Shown: one piece after another, positions 8,302 through 17,365 of the stretch | Numbering within the stretch: the first letter of the stretch is position 1 | How the letters are laid out: each line of letters begins with the position of its first letter | Notes under the pieces: generated by a model | Seen by the model: the letters and a program-made list of their open reading frames with translations, nothing else | Database searches by the model: none | Told to the model about the DNA's origin: nothing | Source of the DNA: UBA6244 sp965140775 | GTDB lineage: Bacteria > Bacteroidota > Bacteroidia > Bacteroidales > F082 | NCBI GenBank assembly: GCA_965140775.1 | Contig: OZ223471.1 | Span: forward strand, 3,596,001-3,660,000 | Length of the DNA stretch: 64,000 bases | Direction of reading: 5' to 3' | Program-made: the position numbers and the translations under genes

Positions 8302-8874
8302 CTATTTGTTGGCAGGAAGTTTCGACATGATGCGTGCCACATTTTTGGGCAAGGTTCTGTCGCGTACATCCAGGTTTTGTTCCACGGGTTTCGACCCAAT
8401 TCCTTGCCACACGAGTTTTTTGTCTTTCATGCTGAACACATCAATTACAAGGGTTCCCTGGTCGTAATGGTTTTCGGTAACCGTGGTTGTGGAAAAGCCG
8501 GGCCCATAACCATAGCCATAGCCAAATCCGTTGTAACCCCAGCCGCCACCATAGCCTGCCCAACCGCCATAGTGATTGGTGTAGGCATCGTAGCTGGTTT
8601 TACCTTTGATGGTGATAAACAGCGAAACCGCCAAATCGCCGCCTTTTTCCTGATAGGCATAGCCTTTTTTCTCCATGGACGATTGGATGGCATCTAGAAT
8701 GGTTTGTTTGTCGTAATCGTTGATTTGAAATCCGTTTTTGTAATCCCAAGGATAGAAACTAAAGGTTTTGAACTCGGTGAAATTAACCGACCGGTCGTAA
8801 TCGTAGCTGGTCTGAAGCGAACTACAGGAGGCTATAACAACGAGTAATCCGAGAATAGAGAATAATTTTTTCAT
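8302..8874 (-). CDS. DUF4136-type lipoprotein B
   Basis: A 190-aa lipoprotein (MKKLFSILGLLVVIASC, Cys17). Same layout as its neighbour: YDYDRSVNFTEFKTFSFYPW, a helix KQTILDAIQSSMEKKGY, GGDLAVSLFITI, a Gly/Tyr-rich insert (about residues 103-125), then GTLVIDVFSMKDKKLVWQGIG. The aligned order of elements shows a tandem duplication with A. First gene of the pair on the minus strand. Confidence 0.9.
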   Translation of the reverse strand: MKKLFSILGLLVVIASCSSLQTSYDYDRSVNFTEFKTFSFYPWDYKNGFQINDYDKQTILDAIQSSMEKKGYAYQEKGGDLAVSLFITIKGKTSYDAYTNHYGGWAGYGGGWGYNGFGYGYGYGPGFSTTTVTENHYDQGTLVIDVFSMKDKKLVWQGIGSKPVEQNLDVRDRTLPKNVARIMSKLPANK

Positions 8875-8929
8875 GGCTAAGTTTTGTGCTAAAATACACT
8901 TTATTCGATTAGATGGGCAAAAGGTTAGA

Positions 8930-9150
8930 TGTTCAGGGGTTCAAAGGTTCAAGAGTTCACCTCGAAGGCTTCCGGGGCAAGGGTTCGACGGGTCATACGC
9001 TTGGTTTTTAGCATATTATACAACTTGTGTATTTTTGCATCTTCGCCCATACTCCATATTCTTTACTCCCTACTCTTTTTCGCCCTGGAATAAATTCCAT
9101 TGCTAATTGCTAATCGTACCTATGGTACTTTTTCGCTGCTTATTCCCAAC
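8930..9150. repeat. Low-complexity intergenic sequence with short palindromes
   Basis: The 306-bp gap 8875-9180 holds no gene. It contains direct short repeats of GGTTCA/GTTCA-type words (8937-8960), the palindrome GAATAAATTC (9087-9096), a doubled TTGCTAA, and the palindrome GTACCTATGGTAC (9116-9128). I have the impression these words are a dispersed intergenic repeat of Bacteroidota genomes; this is recall, not tested. Confidence 0.4.
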
Positions 9151-9180
9151 TCCCCCAGAAGGTTATCGGGGTTCGGCTTC

Positions 9181-10002
9181 CTACAAAATAAACATTTTAA
9201 CAATGGAGCCTGCCAGCAAGATCGTGATGACCATCACATACAGAACGATGGAAAACGTATTTTTAAAAATATATCGGGTACCTGTTTTCGATAGTTTTAA
9301 TTTCATTTTGGGGTTGGCCCAATTAAAGAAGGGAAGCACCACAAAACCCATGAGCACAATTACCGTGAGCCACGACCAATACGACCCCACCATGGCAAAC
9401 GCAGCAATGATCAGGGTTCCCAACATCCACGGACGTACAAATACAAATTTGAGGTAGGTATTGCGTTGGGAGGCAATGCGGTGACTCATGGAAGCCCTCA
9501 GAAATAATTTTAGCCAAAAGGTGCGAAAATAAACTGCCACGGCAAGAAAAATCAATGAAATGGCCAGTCGGAACAAGGGCGACATGAGAATGTTGGAAAA
9601 GGCATACCCAAAGTCATCATAAAAAACGACGCCGGCCAACATCCCCATCGGAAGCAGGTGGACAAAAACAAAAGCGATCCATGTTAGAACCAAACGCGTT
9701 TTCCATGTGAGCAACTTATTTTTCATGAGAATCCTTAGCAACAACAACCCCAGTAAAAAAAACACAAGGGGACCAACGGAATAAACCAATACTACCTTTC
9801 CATCGGTCCAGTTACCGCGTGCAGTCTCTCCCAATAGGTTGCCAAAGGGCTGATAGGCAAATTTGATATGGATGAATTTCATGGCAAAGGCCGTTTGCAA
9901 ATTGATGGCAAATCGGGCAAACAATGCGGCTAATACAAAAATAAAGGTGGAGAACCACATTAACTCTTGTTTGGTACGATGTGGGAAATTCGGATCGTTC
10001 AA
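9181..10002 (-). CDS. Hypothetical multi-pass membrane protein, 273 aa
   Basis: About seven hydrophobic helices are visible (for example FIFVLAALFARFAI, LVFFLLGLLLLRIL, LAISLIFLAVAVYF, MLGTLIIAAFAMVG, YVMVITILLAGSIVKMF), with short Lys/Arg-rich loops on one side. No family recognised. Start ATG 10002 is supported by a perfect TAnnTTTG box 26 bp upstream. The gene is monocistronic and divergent from the next one. Confidence 0.82.
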   Translation of the reverse strand: MNDPNFPHRTKQELMWFSTFIFVLAALFARFAINLQTAFAMKFIHIKFAYQPFGNLLGETARGNWTDGKVVLVYSVGPLVFFLLGLLLLRILMKNKLLTWKTRLVLTWIAFVFVHLLPMGMLAGVVFYDDFGYAFSNILMSPLFRLAISLIFLAVAVYFRTFWLKLFLRASMSHRIASQRNTYLKFVFVRPWMLGTLIIAAFAMVGSYWSWLTVIVLMGFVVLPFFNWANPKMKLKLSKTGTRYIFKNTFSIVLYVMVITILLAGSIVKMFIL

Positions 10003-10028
10003 TGATTTTAATTTTAATAAGTTACTAA

Positions 10029-10036
10029 CAAAACTA
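10029..10036 (-). promoter_or_regulatory. -7 promoter element of the 9181-10002 gene
   Basis: TAGTTTTG on the minus strand matches TAnnTTTG exactly, 26 bp before the ATG. No clear -33 TTG at the expected spacing. Confidence 0.55.
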
Positions 10037-10216
10037 TTTCTACCTTAGCAGTAATTTGAAACGTAAAAAACGAATTTCAAAGGTATTAATTTCTGTTTTA
10101 TCTGAACACAATGAGAGAGTTAATATTGGGTGATGTGCCTAAACCCTTTGAATTTGAACCGAAATGTCGAAGTTGTACAATAATTGTTTGTAGTTTTATC
10201 CGGTAAAAAGAATCCA

Positions 10217-11143
10217 ATGAAAATCATCACCACCGCTATCCTACTGATTATCACCTTACTGATTGTACCTGTTTTTACCTGGTTGTTTGCGGAACCTTTG
10301 GGAGCCAACGAATGGAAGACGCTTGAGACCCTCCTGACCATTACAGGTGTAGCCATTGCTTCTAGTTTTGTGGTGGGTGAATTTTCGGGCAATAACAGTC
10401 AGGTGGACAAAATATGGAGTTTATTGCCCATCGTTTATGCCTGGGTGGTGGCAGATGCAGCCAATTACTCTCCACGACTGGTTTTGATGAGTGTATTGGT
10501 TACCGCATGGGGATTGCGACTCACCTATAATTTTTCGAGGCACGGGGCTTATAGCTGGAAATTCTGGACAGGAAAAGAAGACTATCGATGGGAGGTGTTG
10601 CGAAACAAAAAGGAATTTCAACCCAAGTGGAAATGGACATTGTTCAATTTATTTTTCATCTCCGGATACCAAAACATACTGATTTTGCTCATTACCCTAC
10701 CCACGATCATGGCCTTACAATTCAACGGAAGTCACTTGGGAATAATGGATTATGTGGCCACCGCCATGATGGTGTTTTTTATCATTTATGAAACCATTGC
10801 CGACCAACAACACTGGAAATTTCAGCAAGCTAAATGGACATTAATCCACAACGACAAACCGCTAACCGCTGCCTACAAAAAAGGGTTTTTAGACAAAGGA
10901 TTGTGGGCTTTATCGCGGCATCCCAACTATTTTGCCGAGCAAGGCATTTGGATCAGCTTCTATCTTTTTAGCGTGGCAGCCTCAGGTCAATGGCTTAACT
11001 GGAGTATTGCGGGCTGCTTGCTGTTGGTGGTTTTGTTTCAGGGCAGTTCCACTTTCAGCGAAGAAATCAGTGCCGGAAAGTATCCGGAATACACCGACTA
11101 CCAGAAGCGTGTACCACGATTCTTTCCATTGGGCAGAAAATAA
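10217..11143 (+). CDS. DUF1295-family membrane protein (steroid 5-alpha-reductase-like)
   Basis: A 308-aa inner-membrane protein with about seven to eight helices. The C-terminal signature of the DUF1295/isoprenylcysteine methyltransferase-like fold is present: KGLWALSRHPNYFAEQGIW near residue 240 and a final ISAGKYPEYTDYQKRVPRFFP. YNFSRHGAYSWKFWTGKEDYRW is also typical. The substrate is unknown; members are thought to be membrane-bound oxidoreductases acting on lipids. Start set at ATG 10217 (MKIITTAILL) rather than an upstream non-ATG start at 10184. Confidence 0.88.
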   Translation: MKIITTAILLIITLLIVPVFTWLFAEPLGANEWKTLETLLTITGVAIASSFVVGEFSGNNSQVDKIWSLLPIVYAWVVADAANYSPRLVLMSVLVTAWGLRLTYNFSRHGAYSWKFWTGKEDYRWEVLRNKKEFQPKWKWTLFNLFFISGYQNILILLITLPTIMALQFNGSHLGIMDYVATAMMVFFIIYETIADQQHWKFQQAKWTLIHNDKPLTAAYKKGFLDKGLWALSRHPNYFAEQGIWISFYLFSVAASGQWLNWSIAGCLLLVVLFQGSSTFSEEISAGKYPEYTDYQKRVPRFFPLGRK

Positions 11144-11341
11144 ATCTTACCCGGCTTATCCCGGGGAGTTCCGGTGACAAAAAAGCAGACAAATGATTAT
11201 TTATGAGAATTATCAGTATCCCGAATAGGGGTAAAACCCTGTTAAATTGTCATAGATACATCACAAACAGTCGATTACCTTTCCGAAAAACAATTGGTTA
11301 GATGTTCCATGGATTGGATTGATTTTTAAAACACGGAAACA

Positions 11342-13108
11342 ATGAAAAAAGCTACCCTCCCCCTCTTGCTCACCTGCGTATTTTGTCTGTATTCGTCCAC
11401 TTTTTTGGGACAATCGGTTATCAGGTCTGATAAATCAAGTACGCCAGACCGGATGACCCTCACACTTCCTTTCGTGGAGGGGTGGGATTTATGGAATTTC
11501 GACACCAATGGCTGGACCACCGAAACCGCCAACTGGGTGATGAACAACCAATCGGGCAACCCCGGTCCCACTGCCGAATTCGCCTGGGATCCACAGTTGC
11601 AAAACAACTACAATTCAGCCCTTATCAGCAGTCCGATTGATGCCTCACTCCTTACCGAAGGCGATATTTTCCTGGATTTCGACATCCAGCTCAACAACCG
11701 TCATGCCACGGGTTTGGAGATGATGCAGGTGGAGGTATATGACGACAGCATTTGGAATACAGTGGCCACATTTTCGAATACAGAAAGTTTTACCTGGCAA
11801 TCGCATCACATAAAAATTACCCCTTTTGCCATTCAAAACACCTTTAAAATTCGTTTTAAGGCTGTAGGCGAAAATTCCTTTGATCTACTATCGTGGTTCA
11901 TCGATAATATTGAGGTGTATCGGACTTGTCCGAGTGTAAGTAATTTGTCTTGTCAGGAATGGGCTATGGAGGATATTATTATTCATTGGGATGCTCCCTT
12001 TCCCCAGCCCATTGCCGAATGGTTGTACTATGACGATGGCGTAAATATTGATGGCATCGGGGGTCCTGACACCATGATGTGGGCCATAAAATTCGACCCT
12101 GAACAATTGGAAGAATTAGAAGGAGCTTCTCTTACGAAAATTAGCATATACAACCGAACCAATGCCACCGATGAGTTGCGCATTTACGAAGGCCCAAATG
12201 CCGAAACACTGCGCTACAGCCAGCCCCTGGACAATCTCCCGATGGAAGCCTGGGTCACCGTTGAACTTACGGAACCCGTGCTCATTGATGTGAATCAGGA
12301 ATTTTGGATTGCCGTTTATTCCACCGATGGAGCCAACTATCCAGCCGCTTGTGGCAGTGCCATGGGTGAACCTAACGGTGATTTGATTACTCTTGATGGT
12401 ATCAATTGGGAGCATCTGACAGACTACAATTTAATGAGTACCTGGAATCTTCGGGGATTTGTTACTGATATCAGAGGAGTTGTTTCCGAATTGAAACAAA
12501 AAAAGCCTGAACCCTGCTTTGGAAAAGGCAACAGGGCAGAACTTTCCCTGTCGGGAATCGGATCCGGACAAAACAACGTATTGATGGATACTATTTCTGG
12601 AAATCGTTCCATCGTTGGGTTTAACATATATAAAAAAGAAGACCATTATGACGACTTTGAACTCTATACTTTTTTACCCGCCATTGACAGCAACGTCTCT
12701 TGTTCGTATATTGATACGAATGTGGATTGGACAAACGGATATAACTGTTATCAAGTAACTTGCATTTGGCAAACTGACTCCGATTATTGCGAGTCAGAAC
12801 CCGGATTGAGTTATGGATGGACAAATGAGGCCTGTATCGTATTTGGAGAGGTTAATAGTCATCATAATAACAACCTGACAACCATCTACCCCAACCCCGC
12901 CACCAATCAATTCACCGTCACCTCTCCGGAAGGGTTGACTCAAATATCACTACTTAATGTTTCGGGTCAGGTAATTTTGCAAAAAAACCCCTTGTCAGAA
13001 AAAAGTGTTACCGTTGACGTAACAGATTTGCCATCCGGGATATATTTTGTGAAGGTGAGCACCTTGGAGGGAATCTCCACTCAGAAGCTGGTACTTAACA
13101 AACAATAG
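11342..13108 (+). CDS. Secreted protein with T9SS type A C-terminal sorting domain, 588 aa
   Basis: Signal peptide to about residue 23 (LYSSTFLGQ). Residues about 38-195 form a jelly-roll/MAM-like module (PFVEGWDLWNFDTNGWT; GLEMMQVEVYDDSIW; LLSWFIDNIEVY). The middle, about 215-380, looks like a second beta-sandwich (LYYDDGVNIDGIG; WVTVELTEPVLIDVNQEFWIAVY). The end, about 515-588, is a type A sorting domain: TIYPNPATNQFTV, ISLLNVSGQVI, TDLPSGIYFVKVSTLEG. It is therefore a probable cargo of the T9SS encoded at 55.8-62 kb. It contains several Cys and no protease motif. A palindromic repeat follows its stop. Confidence 0.88.
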   Translation: MKKATLPLLLTCVFCLYSSTFLGQSVIRSDKSSTPDRMTLTLPFVEGWDLWNFDTNGWTTETANWVMNNQSGNPGPTAEFAWDPQLQNNYNSALISSPIDASLLTEGDIFLDFDIQLNNRHATGLEMMQVEVYDDSIWNTVATFSNTESFTWQSHHIKITPFAIQNTFKIRFKAVGENSFDLLSWFIDNIEVYRTCPSVSNLSCQEWAMEDIIIHWDAPFPQPIAEWLYYDDGVNIDGIGGPDTMMWAIKFDPEQLEELEGASLTKISIYNRTNATDELRIYEGPNAETLRYSQPLDNLPMEAWVTVELTEPVLIDVNQEFWIAVYSTDGANYPAACGSAMGEPNGDLITLDGINWEHLTDYNLMSTWNLRGFVTDIRGVVSELKQKKPEPCFGKGNRAELSLSGIGSGQNNVLMDTISGNRSIVGFNIYKKEDHYDDFELYTFLPAIDSNVSCSYIDTNVDWTNGYNCYQVTCIWQTDSDYCESEPGLSYGWTNEACIVFGEVNSHHNNNLTTIYPNPATNQFTVTSPEGLTQISLLNVSGQVILQKNPLSEKSVTVDVTDLPSGIYFVKVSTLEGISTQKLVLNKQ

Positions 13109-13117
13109 GCACATAAT

Positions 13118-13150
13118 AAACCTGACAGGTTTTGAAAACCTGTCAGGTTT
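13118..13150. repeat. 33-bp palindromic element 1 (terminator-like)
   Basis: AAACCTGACAGGTTTT and AAAACCTGTCAGGTTT are perfect inverse complements around one G. It lies 10 bp after the stop of the T9SS cargo gene and between convergent genes, so it may end transcripts from both sides. Similar elements are at 13422-13454 and 23406-23436. Confidence 0.8.
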
Positions 13151-13173
13151 ACCAATATCCTGGCCAACAAAAG

Positions 13174-13404
13174 CTACTCCTCGAGGAGTTCCTTTTTCAT
13201 GTCAAATACTTTTTTTCCGCCATAAGCTGCTCCCAAGCCGAGTAAGATAAAGAGTCCGCTGCCAATGGGGGCTCCATCACCAACCGGAGTATTACCTCCG
13301 CCCGGACTACTTCCTCCGTTTGGAGGCGGTGGAGCCTGAGCCAACAATGCAGTGAATGAAAGGGTTAGGGTCAGGACTAACAATAGGTTCTTAACTTTTT
13401 TCAT
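13174..13404 (-). CDS. PID-CTERM-like small sorted protein 1, 76 aa
   Basis: Three parts: signal peptide (MKKVKNLLLVLTLTLSFTALLAQ), a short Pro/Gly-rich linker (about residues 24-47), and a C-terminal tail with a PIGSGL motif, a hydrophobic stretch ILLGLGAAYGGKK and a Lys/Glu end. This resembles the PID-CTERM protein-sorting domain of Bacteroidota, here with Gly in place of Asp. Such tails are believed to be recognised by a dedicated processing enzyme; none is encoded in this window. It lies 56 bp after the 1168-aa adhesin and is paralogous to 17081-17314. Molecular role unknown. Confidence 0.82.
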   Translation of the reverse strand: MKKVKNLLLVLTLTLSFTALLAQAPPPPNGGSSPGGGNTPVGDGAPIGSGLFILLGLGAAYGGKKVFDMKKELLEE

Positions 13405-13421
13405 GGTAGTAGGGTGTTAAA

Positions 13422-13454
13422 AAACCTGACAGGTTTTGAAAAACCTGTCAGGTT
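13422..13454. repeat. Palindromic element 2 (terminator-like)
   Basis: AAACCTGACAGGTTTT, GA, then AAAACCTGTCAGGTT: same family as 13118-13150. It lies between the stop of the 1168-aa gene (13461) and the start of the small protein (13404), so it may attenuate read-through between the two. Confidence 0.75.
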
Positions 13455-13460
13455 AGATGA

Positions 13461-16400
13461 CTAATTAATGATTACTTTTTTAACAATAGTAGCACCTTCC
13501 GATGTAAAGGAGGCAAGGTATATTCCGGGAGTGGCGTTTACGCTTACCGAAGTCTGACCTGCCAGATGTAGTTCCCAGCGAACGATGCGGCGACCCGACA
13601 TATCCGTCAGGGTAAAGATGCCCGAAGTATTGCCCTGCATGGGTTTCAGGTAGATTACTTGTCCAGAAGCATACACCAATACCTTTTCAGGTTGGGTTAG
13701 CTGTTCGATACCCGTTACGCCCAAATGAAGTACAAAACGGCCTTCGTCGTCCGACAGGTTCCAGGCAAATTCGTAATCTCCCTTTGTGAGGTCGTGGAAG
13801 GTGTTTTCTTTGGTGTCTTCCAGTATGGCGGTGGTGATGTCGGCGATTTCGCTGATGCCGATGGTGTAGAAACCCGGTGTATCGTTGGCGAAGCCCAATT
13901 GGATGGTTTGCTGAAATGGACGCACATCGATGCTTAGGTCGCCATCGGGGCATACGGACCAAAGCTGGCTGATTCCGGGGGTGTTGGTTTTCAGTTTCCA
14001 GGCGTCCACGGGCTGCTCGAAGTCTAATTCAGCATGTTCATCGATACTGATCCTTAATTTGTCAGAATAACTTCCGTTGGAGGCCATGAGGATAATTCCC
14101 GATTCTTGGGTATTTTGGTCTTTATAAAAATTTCCGCTGCCACTATGGGTGCGGCTTGCATCAGTAAATGTAAACGTTCCTGCCGTTGCGGGAACAATAA
14201 AGAATCCCTGCATGGGTGGCACATTGAAATGATCATCTTGTTGGTACGAATCGTAGCCACTTCCATTCCAGATATAGACAGCGCCGGTATAACTCACATC
14301 GTCCCAGCTTATGGAGGAAGGATATGGATTTCCGAGCAGGTTGGCTTTATTATATGATCCACCTGTTCCGGAAGTGGTGTAGTTTATGACGACATTCCCT
14401 GTATTGGGTGTTCCGGAAAAGGTGTAGGTATGGGCACCACTCTTACCGGGAGTTGCCCACAGACTATATCCCTGACCTGGAGTCATCACCTCGGTGAGGG
14501 AGGTGATATCGGTCCAGGTAGCCGTTGATTCTGTCCAGTACTGCATGTAATCGCCTTCGAATATTCCGGAAACAGCATGAGTAATGGGACTGCTGATGAG
14601 GTGCCATACTTCTTCACTGATGGTGCGGCTTACGGAGATGGTGCCATTGTTGGTGATGGTGCCATTGGTGATGAGTGAAGCACCGGAGTTGAGGGTGAGG
14701 GTGGCTGAAGAGCCAACAGTCAGCGCATCACAGGTAAGTGTGCCTGTGCTTCCTATAGTAAATATTCCTGTTCCTTGCAATTCCAATGAAGGTTCAGTAA
14801 TTACACCCGAGAAGGTACTGCTACCGGAAAGGTTGAAAGCAAGACTGTTGGTAGTGGAAATTGTACCGCTGCCGGTAAAGTTATCACCGTCAACAACAAT
14901 TTGGCTGCTGCTTGAGGTGACATCGGATCCAGCTTTTGATCCTACATTTCCATCTATTTGAACCCCATAGTAACCAGTGCCATGTCCCAGTCCATTTAGA
15001 GTAATTGGCCCGCTTGCAGCCAATACAGAACCACCTGATATAATCGTAACCCCATTGTGTTTATAGCCTTTCCCCTCCAGGGTAATTCCTCCTCCTGCTC
15101 CGGTAGCTTCAATGGTATTGGCCCAGGAATAAATACCCCATGCGTTAACGGCTGACAGATCTGCTGACTCACCATACATATAAATGGCATCAGCAGTTGT
15201 GTTTTCCGACTTAATGACAGAACCACCTGATGTGGATAGTTCAATACCATTTGCCGAAGTTCCTCCACCTACAGCGGTTTGTGCAATACCTTTCCAGTAA
15301 ATGGTACCTGTACCTGAATTAATGCTATTTACCCCTTCCAAGCGAATGCCATCCGTATTGCCGGTGAAACCAGCACCTCCGCCAGCTCTTCCTTTACCAT
15401 ACATGGCAATATTACCGCCTGAAGTAGTGATAGTGGATGCATTAATACCAATCCCTGAAGACATCGTTCCATTACCAACCGCATAGCCATTACCGACAGT
15501 CAATCCGTTCCAGGATGTGCCGCTTGCAGCACCGCCTCCCATCCAAAGATGGCCACCGTTGGTAGTAATGGTCATGGTATTTGAGTAGATCATCCCATCG
15601 GAGTCTGCATCGGCATCTGCCCAAAAAATTACACTGCCACCGCCGGTTATCACATCAGCACCTGCTGCTTGCATGATACTGCCGCTGGCTTTCAATAAAG
15701 CACCGGTTGCACTATTGTATGTGGTGGTCAGATCTGCATTGACGGAAATATTTCCGCCATACACTGTAATAGGACCAGCTATTGTTAAAGCATTTCCAAG
15801 GGTAACATTAGCAGTATTTGTTGATTTTCCAATGGTTAAGCCGGACACCGCTGATACCAAAGAAAGGTTAGATGGCCAGGCGAAGGCTGAGGGAAAACTG
15901 GCGCTTTTGGGTTCAATAGTGAAAGTTCCCGATGTATTTATGGAGGAAGTCCCCAGCACAAAACTATCCCCTCTGAAAATAACGTCGGAAGTGCTTGAAG
16001 GTATGTCTGAATTATTATATCCAACCATACCCACCTCACCAAGATTGGTGTGATTACCAAACCTTATTGAGGGGCCATTTGGGTATGTATTGGTGCCGTC
16101 AAGGGTAATGTTCCCTGAGCTGCTATACAGCATTAGACCCCAGTCGGAATTGAGTCCTCCCCATTCATTGCTATAACCGGAGCCCGTCATGCTTATATTG
16201 CCGGAGCTTGTGGTAATGGCTGTTCTGGTCCACACTCCAACATTTTTATTGTTATTATTTATCCCTGTTATTTCAACATTGCCGGTGGTGGTAATAATCT
16301 TGGTATTGTCGAAACTAGAAAACCCTGTACCACCGACTGTGCCAAAACTGTATTCACCATTGATGCTTACATTACCTGCGCCAGTAGCAATAGTAGCTTC

Positions 16401-16967
16401 ACCATAGAAATCTATACCATTTTTATTAACTAAACCCGTCGCCGAGCCGTCGCCCACTGTGAGTGCAGAAGCTCCTGAGTATGGAGTCCATGAAGCAGAG
16501 CCGTTACCACCGCCCATCCAAACCCCACCATCGTTGGTGGTAATGTCACACTGCAAATCTACTGTTCCACTTCCAGCACCACCACCATCGGCATCGGCCC
16601 AAAAAACCAGACTTAACGCACCTGATGAAGAACTGATGGTTTTATTATCCGTAGTCCAAATGCTGCCATCGGCCTTCAGCGTTAAATAGCAGTTGCCACC
16701 ACCTGATTTTGTGATGCTCTCAGAAACACTGATATCCCCTGATGATTCAACGATAACAGAAATACCATCACCCAACCAGATGTTTATGTCACTATTTTTC
16801 AAATACCCACTTCCTGAAACGATTACCGGATCTCCACTTGCATTAACGGTAGCCGTTGTTGTGTTAGAATTAATCGTGATTTGAGCGATGATGGAATGCT
16901 GAATCAGATTGAGAAAAATGAAAATAATTAAGCTTTTGATAAATCTGGGGTTTTTTTTCGTTTTCAT
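13461..16967 (-). CDS. Giant repeat-rich secreted adhesin-like protein with T9SS-type C-terminus, 1168 aa
   Basis: Signal peptide to about residue 29. Residues about 30-780 are Gly/Ser/Thr-rich beta-helix-like repeats with recurring words (VFWADADGGG, GGVWMGGG, TTSGGNIAMYGKG, TIGS/TVGS), like filamentous-haemagglutinin or autotransporter-type stalks. Residues about 780-1085 (WHLISSPITHAV; KANLLGNPYPSSISWDDV; MQGFFIVPA) form a globular module shared with the 532-aa protein at 17366. The last 80 residues (LVYASGQVIYLKP; GIFTLTDMSGRRIVRW; PGIYLASFTSEGATIVKKV) match a T9SS type A sorting domain. Likely a long surface stalk. It is followed by a PID-CTERM-like gene. Confidence 0.87.
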   Translation of the reverse strand: MKTKKNPRFIKSLIIFIFLNLIQHSIIAQITINSNTTTATVNASGDPVIVSGSGYLKNSDINIWLGDGISVIVESSGDISVSESITKSGGGNCYLTLKADGSIWTTDNKTISSSSGALSLVFWADADGGGAGSGTVDLQCDITTNDGGVWMGGGNGSASWTPYSGASALTVGDGSATGLVNKNGIDFYGEATIATGAGNVSINGEYSFGTVGGTGFSSFDNTKIITTTGNVEITGINNNNKNVGVWTRTAITTSSGNISMTGSGYSNEWGGLNSDWGLMLYSSSGNITLDGTNTYPNGPSIRFGNHTNLGEVGMVGYNNSDIPSSTSDVIFRGDSFVLGTSSINTSGTFTIEPKSASFPSAFAWPSNLSLVSAVSGLTIGKSTNTANVTLGNALTIAGPITVYGGNISVNADLTTTYNSATGALLKASGSIMQAAGADVITGGGSVIFWADADADSDGMIYSNTMTITTNGGHLWMGGGAASGTSWNGLTVGNGYAVGNGTMSSGIGINASTITTSGGNIAMYGKGRAGGGAGFTGNTDGIRLEGVNSINSGTGTIYWKGIAQTAVGGGTSANGIELSTSGGSVIKSENTTADAIYMYGESADLSAVNAWGIYSWANTIEATGAGGGITLEGKGYKHNGVTIISGGSVLAASGPITLNGLGHGTGYYGVQIDGNVGSKAGSDVTSSSSQIVVDGDNFTGSGTISTTNSLAFNLSGSSTFSGVITEPSLELQGTGIFTIGSTGTLTCDALTVGSSATLTLNSGASLITNGTITNNGTISVSRTISEEVWHLISSPITHAVSGIFEGDYMQYWTESTATWTDITSLTEVMTPGQGYSLWATPGKSGAHTYTFSGTPNTGNVVINYTTSGTGGSYNKANLLGNPYPSSISWDDVSYTGAVYIWNGSGYDSYQQDDHFNVPPMQGFFIVPATAGTFTFTDASRTHSGSGNFYKDQNTQESGIILMASNGSYSDKLRISIDEHAELDFEQPVDAWKLKTNTPGISQLWSVCPDGDLSIDVRPFQQTIQLGFANDTPGFYTIGISEIADITTAILEDTKENTFHDLTKGDYEFAWNLSDDEGRFVLHLGVTGIEQLTQPEKVLVYASGQVIYLKPMQGNTSGIFTLTDMSGRRIVRWELHLAGQTSVSVNATPGIYLASFTSEGATIVKKVIIN

Positions 16968-17080
16968 TGGTTTGTTATTTGTTTATGAATTATTGAATTT
17001 TATTAATAATTTTATCCGATTTGTAATGGGGCTAATACAAAACAAAGCATTCAATTTGCTTGGGTACAATAATGGATGAA

Positions 17081-17314
17081 TCAGAAAATATTGATTTCTC
17101 CCCTTTCTTTCCTCAACTCATAAATTCTTTTCCCTCCATACGCTGCACCAAGACTCAGTAGAATAAAGAGGCCGCCACCAATGGGGGCATCGCCTGTGTT
17201 TTGGTTTCCCGGTAGACCATGATCTCCCGGAGGTGGCGGAGGGTCTTGTGCCAACAATGTCGTGAAAGTAGCGGTGACAGTCAGGATGAGCAGGGTGGTG
17301 AGTAGTTTTTTCAT
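17081..17314 (-). CDS. PID-CTERM-like small sorted protein 2, 77 aa
   Basis: Paralogue of 13174-13404: signal peptide (MKKLLTTLLILTVTATFTTLLAQ), Pro/Gly linker (DPPPPPGDHGLPGNQ), PIGGGLFILLSLGAAYGGKR, then a charged end. The central hydrophobic stretch is almost identical in the two proteins, while the linkers differ. Start set at ATG 17314; another ATG nine bases upstream is possible. It follows the 532-aa secreted protein by about 50 bp, mirroring the position of copy 1 after the 1168-aa protein. Confidence 0.82.
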   Translation of the reverse strand: MKKLLTTLLILTVTATFTTLLAQDPPPPPGDHGLPGNQNTGDAPIGGGLFILLSLGAAYGGKRIYELRKERGEINIF

Positions 17315-17365
17315 GGATTGCATTTATTAAATTAATTAATCATTTCCTTCTTTTAAACCTTTGAG

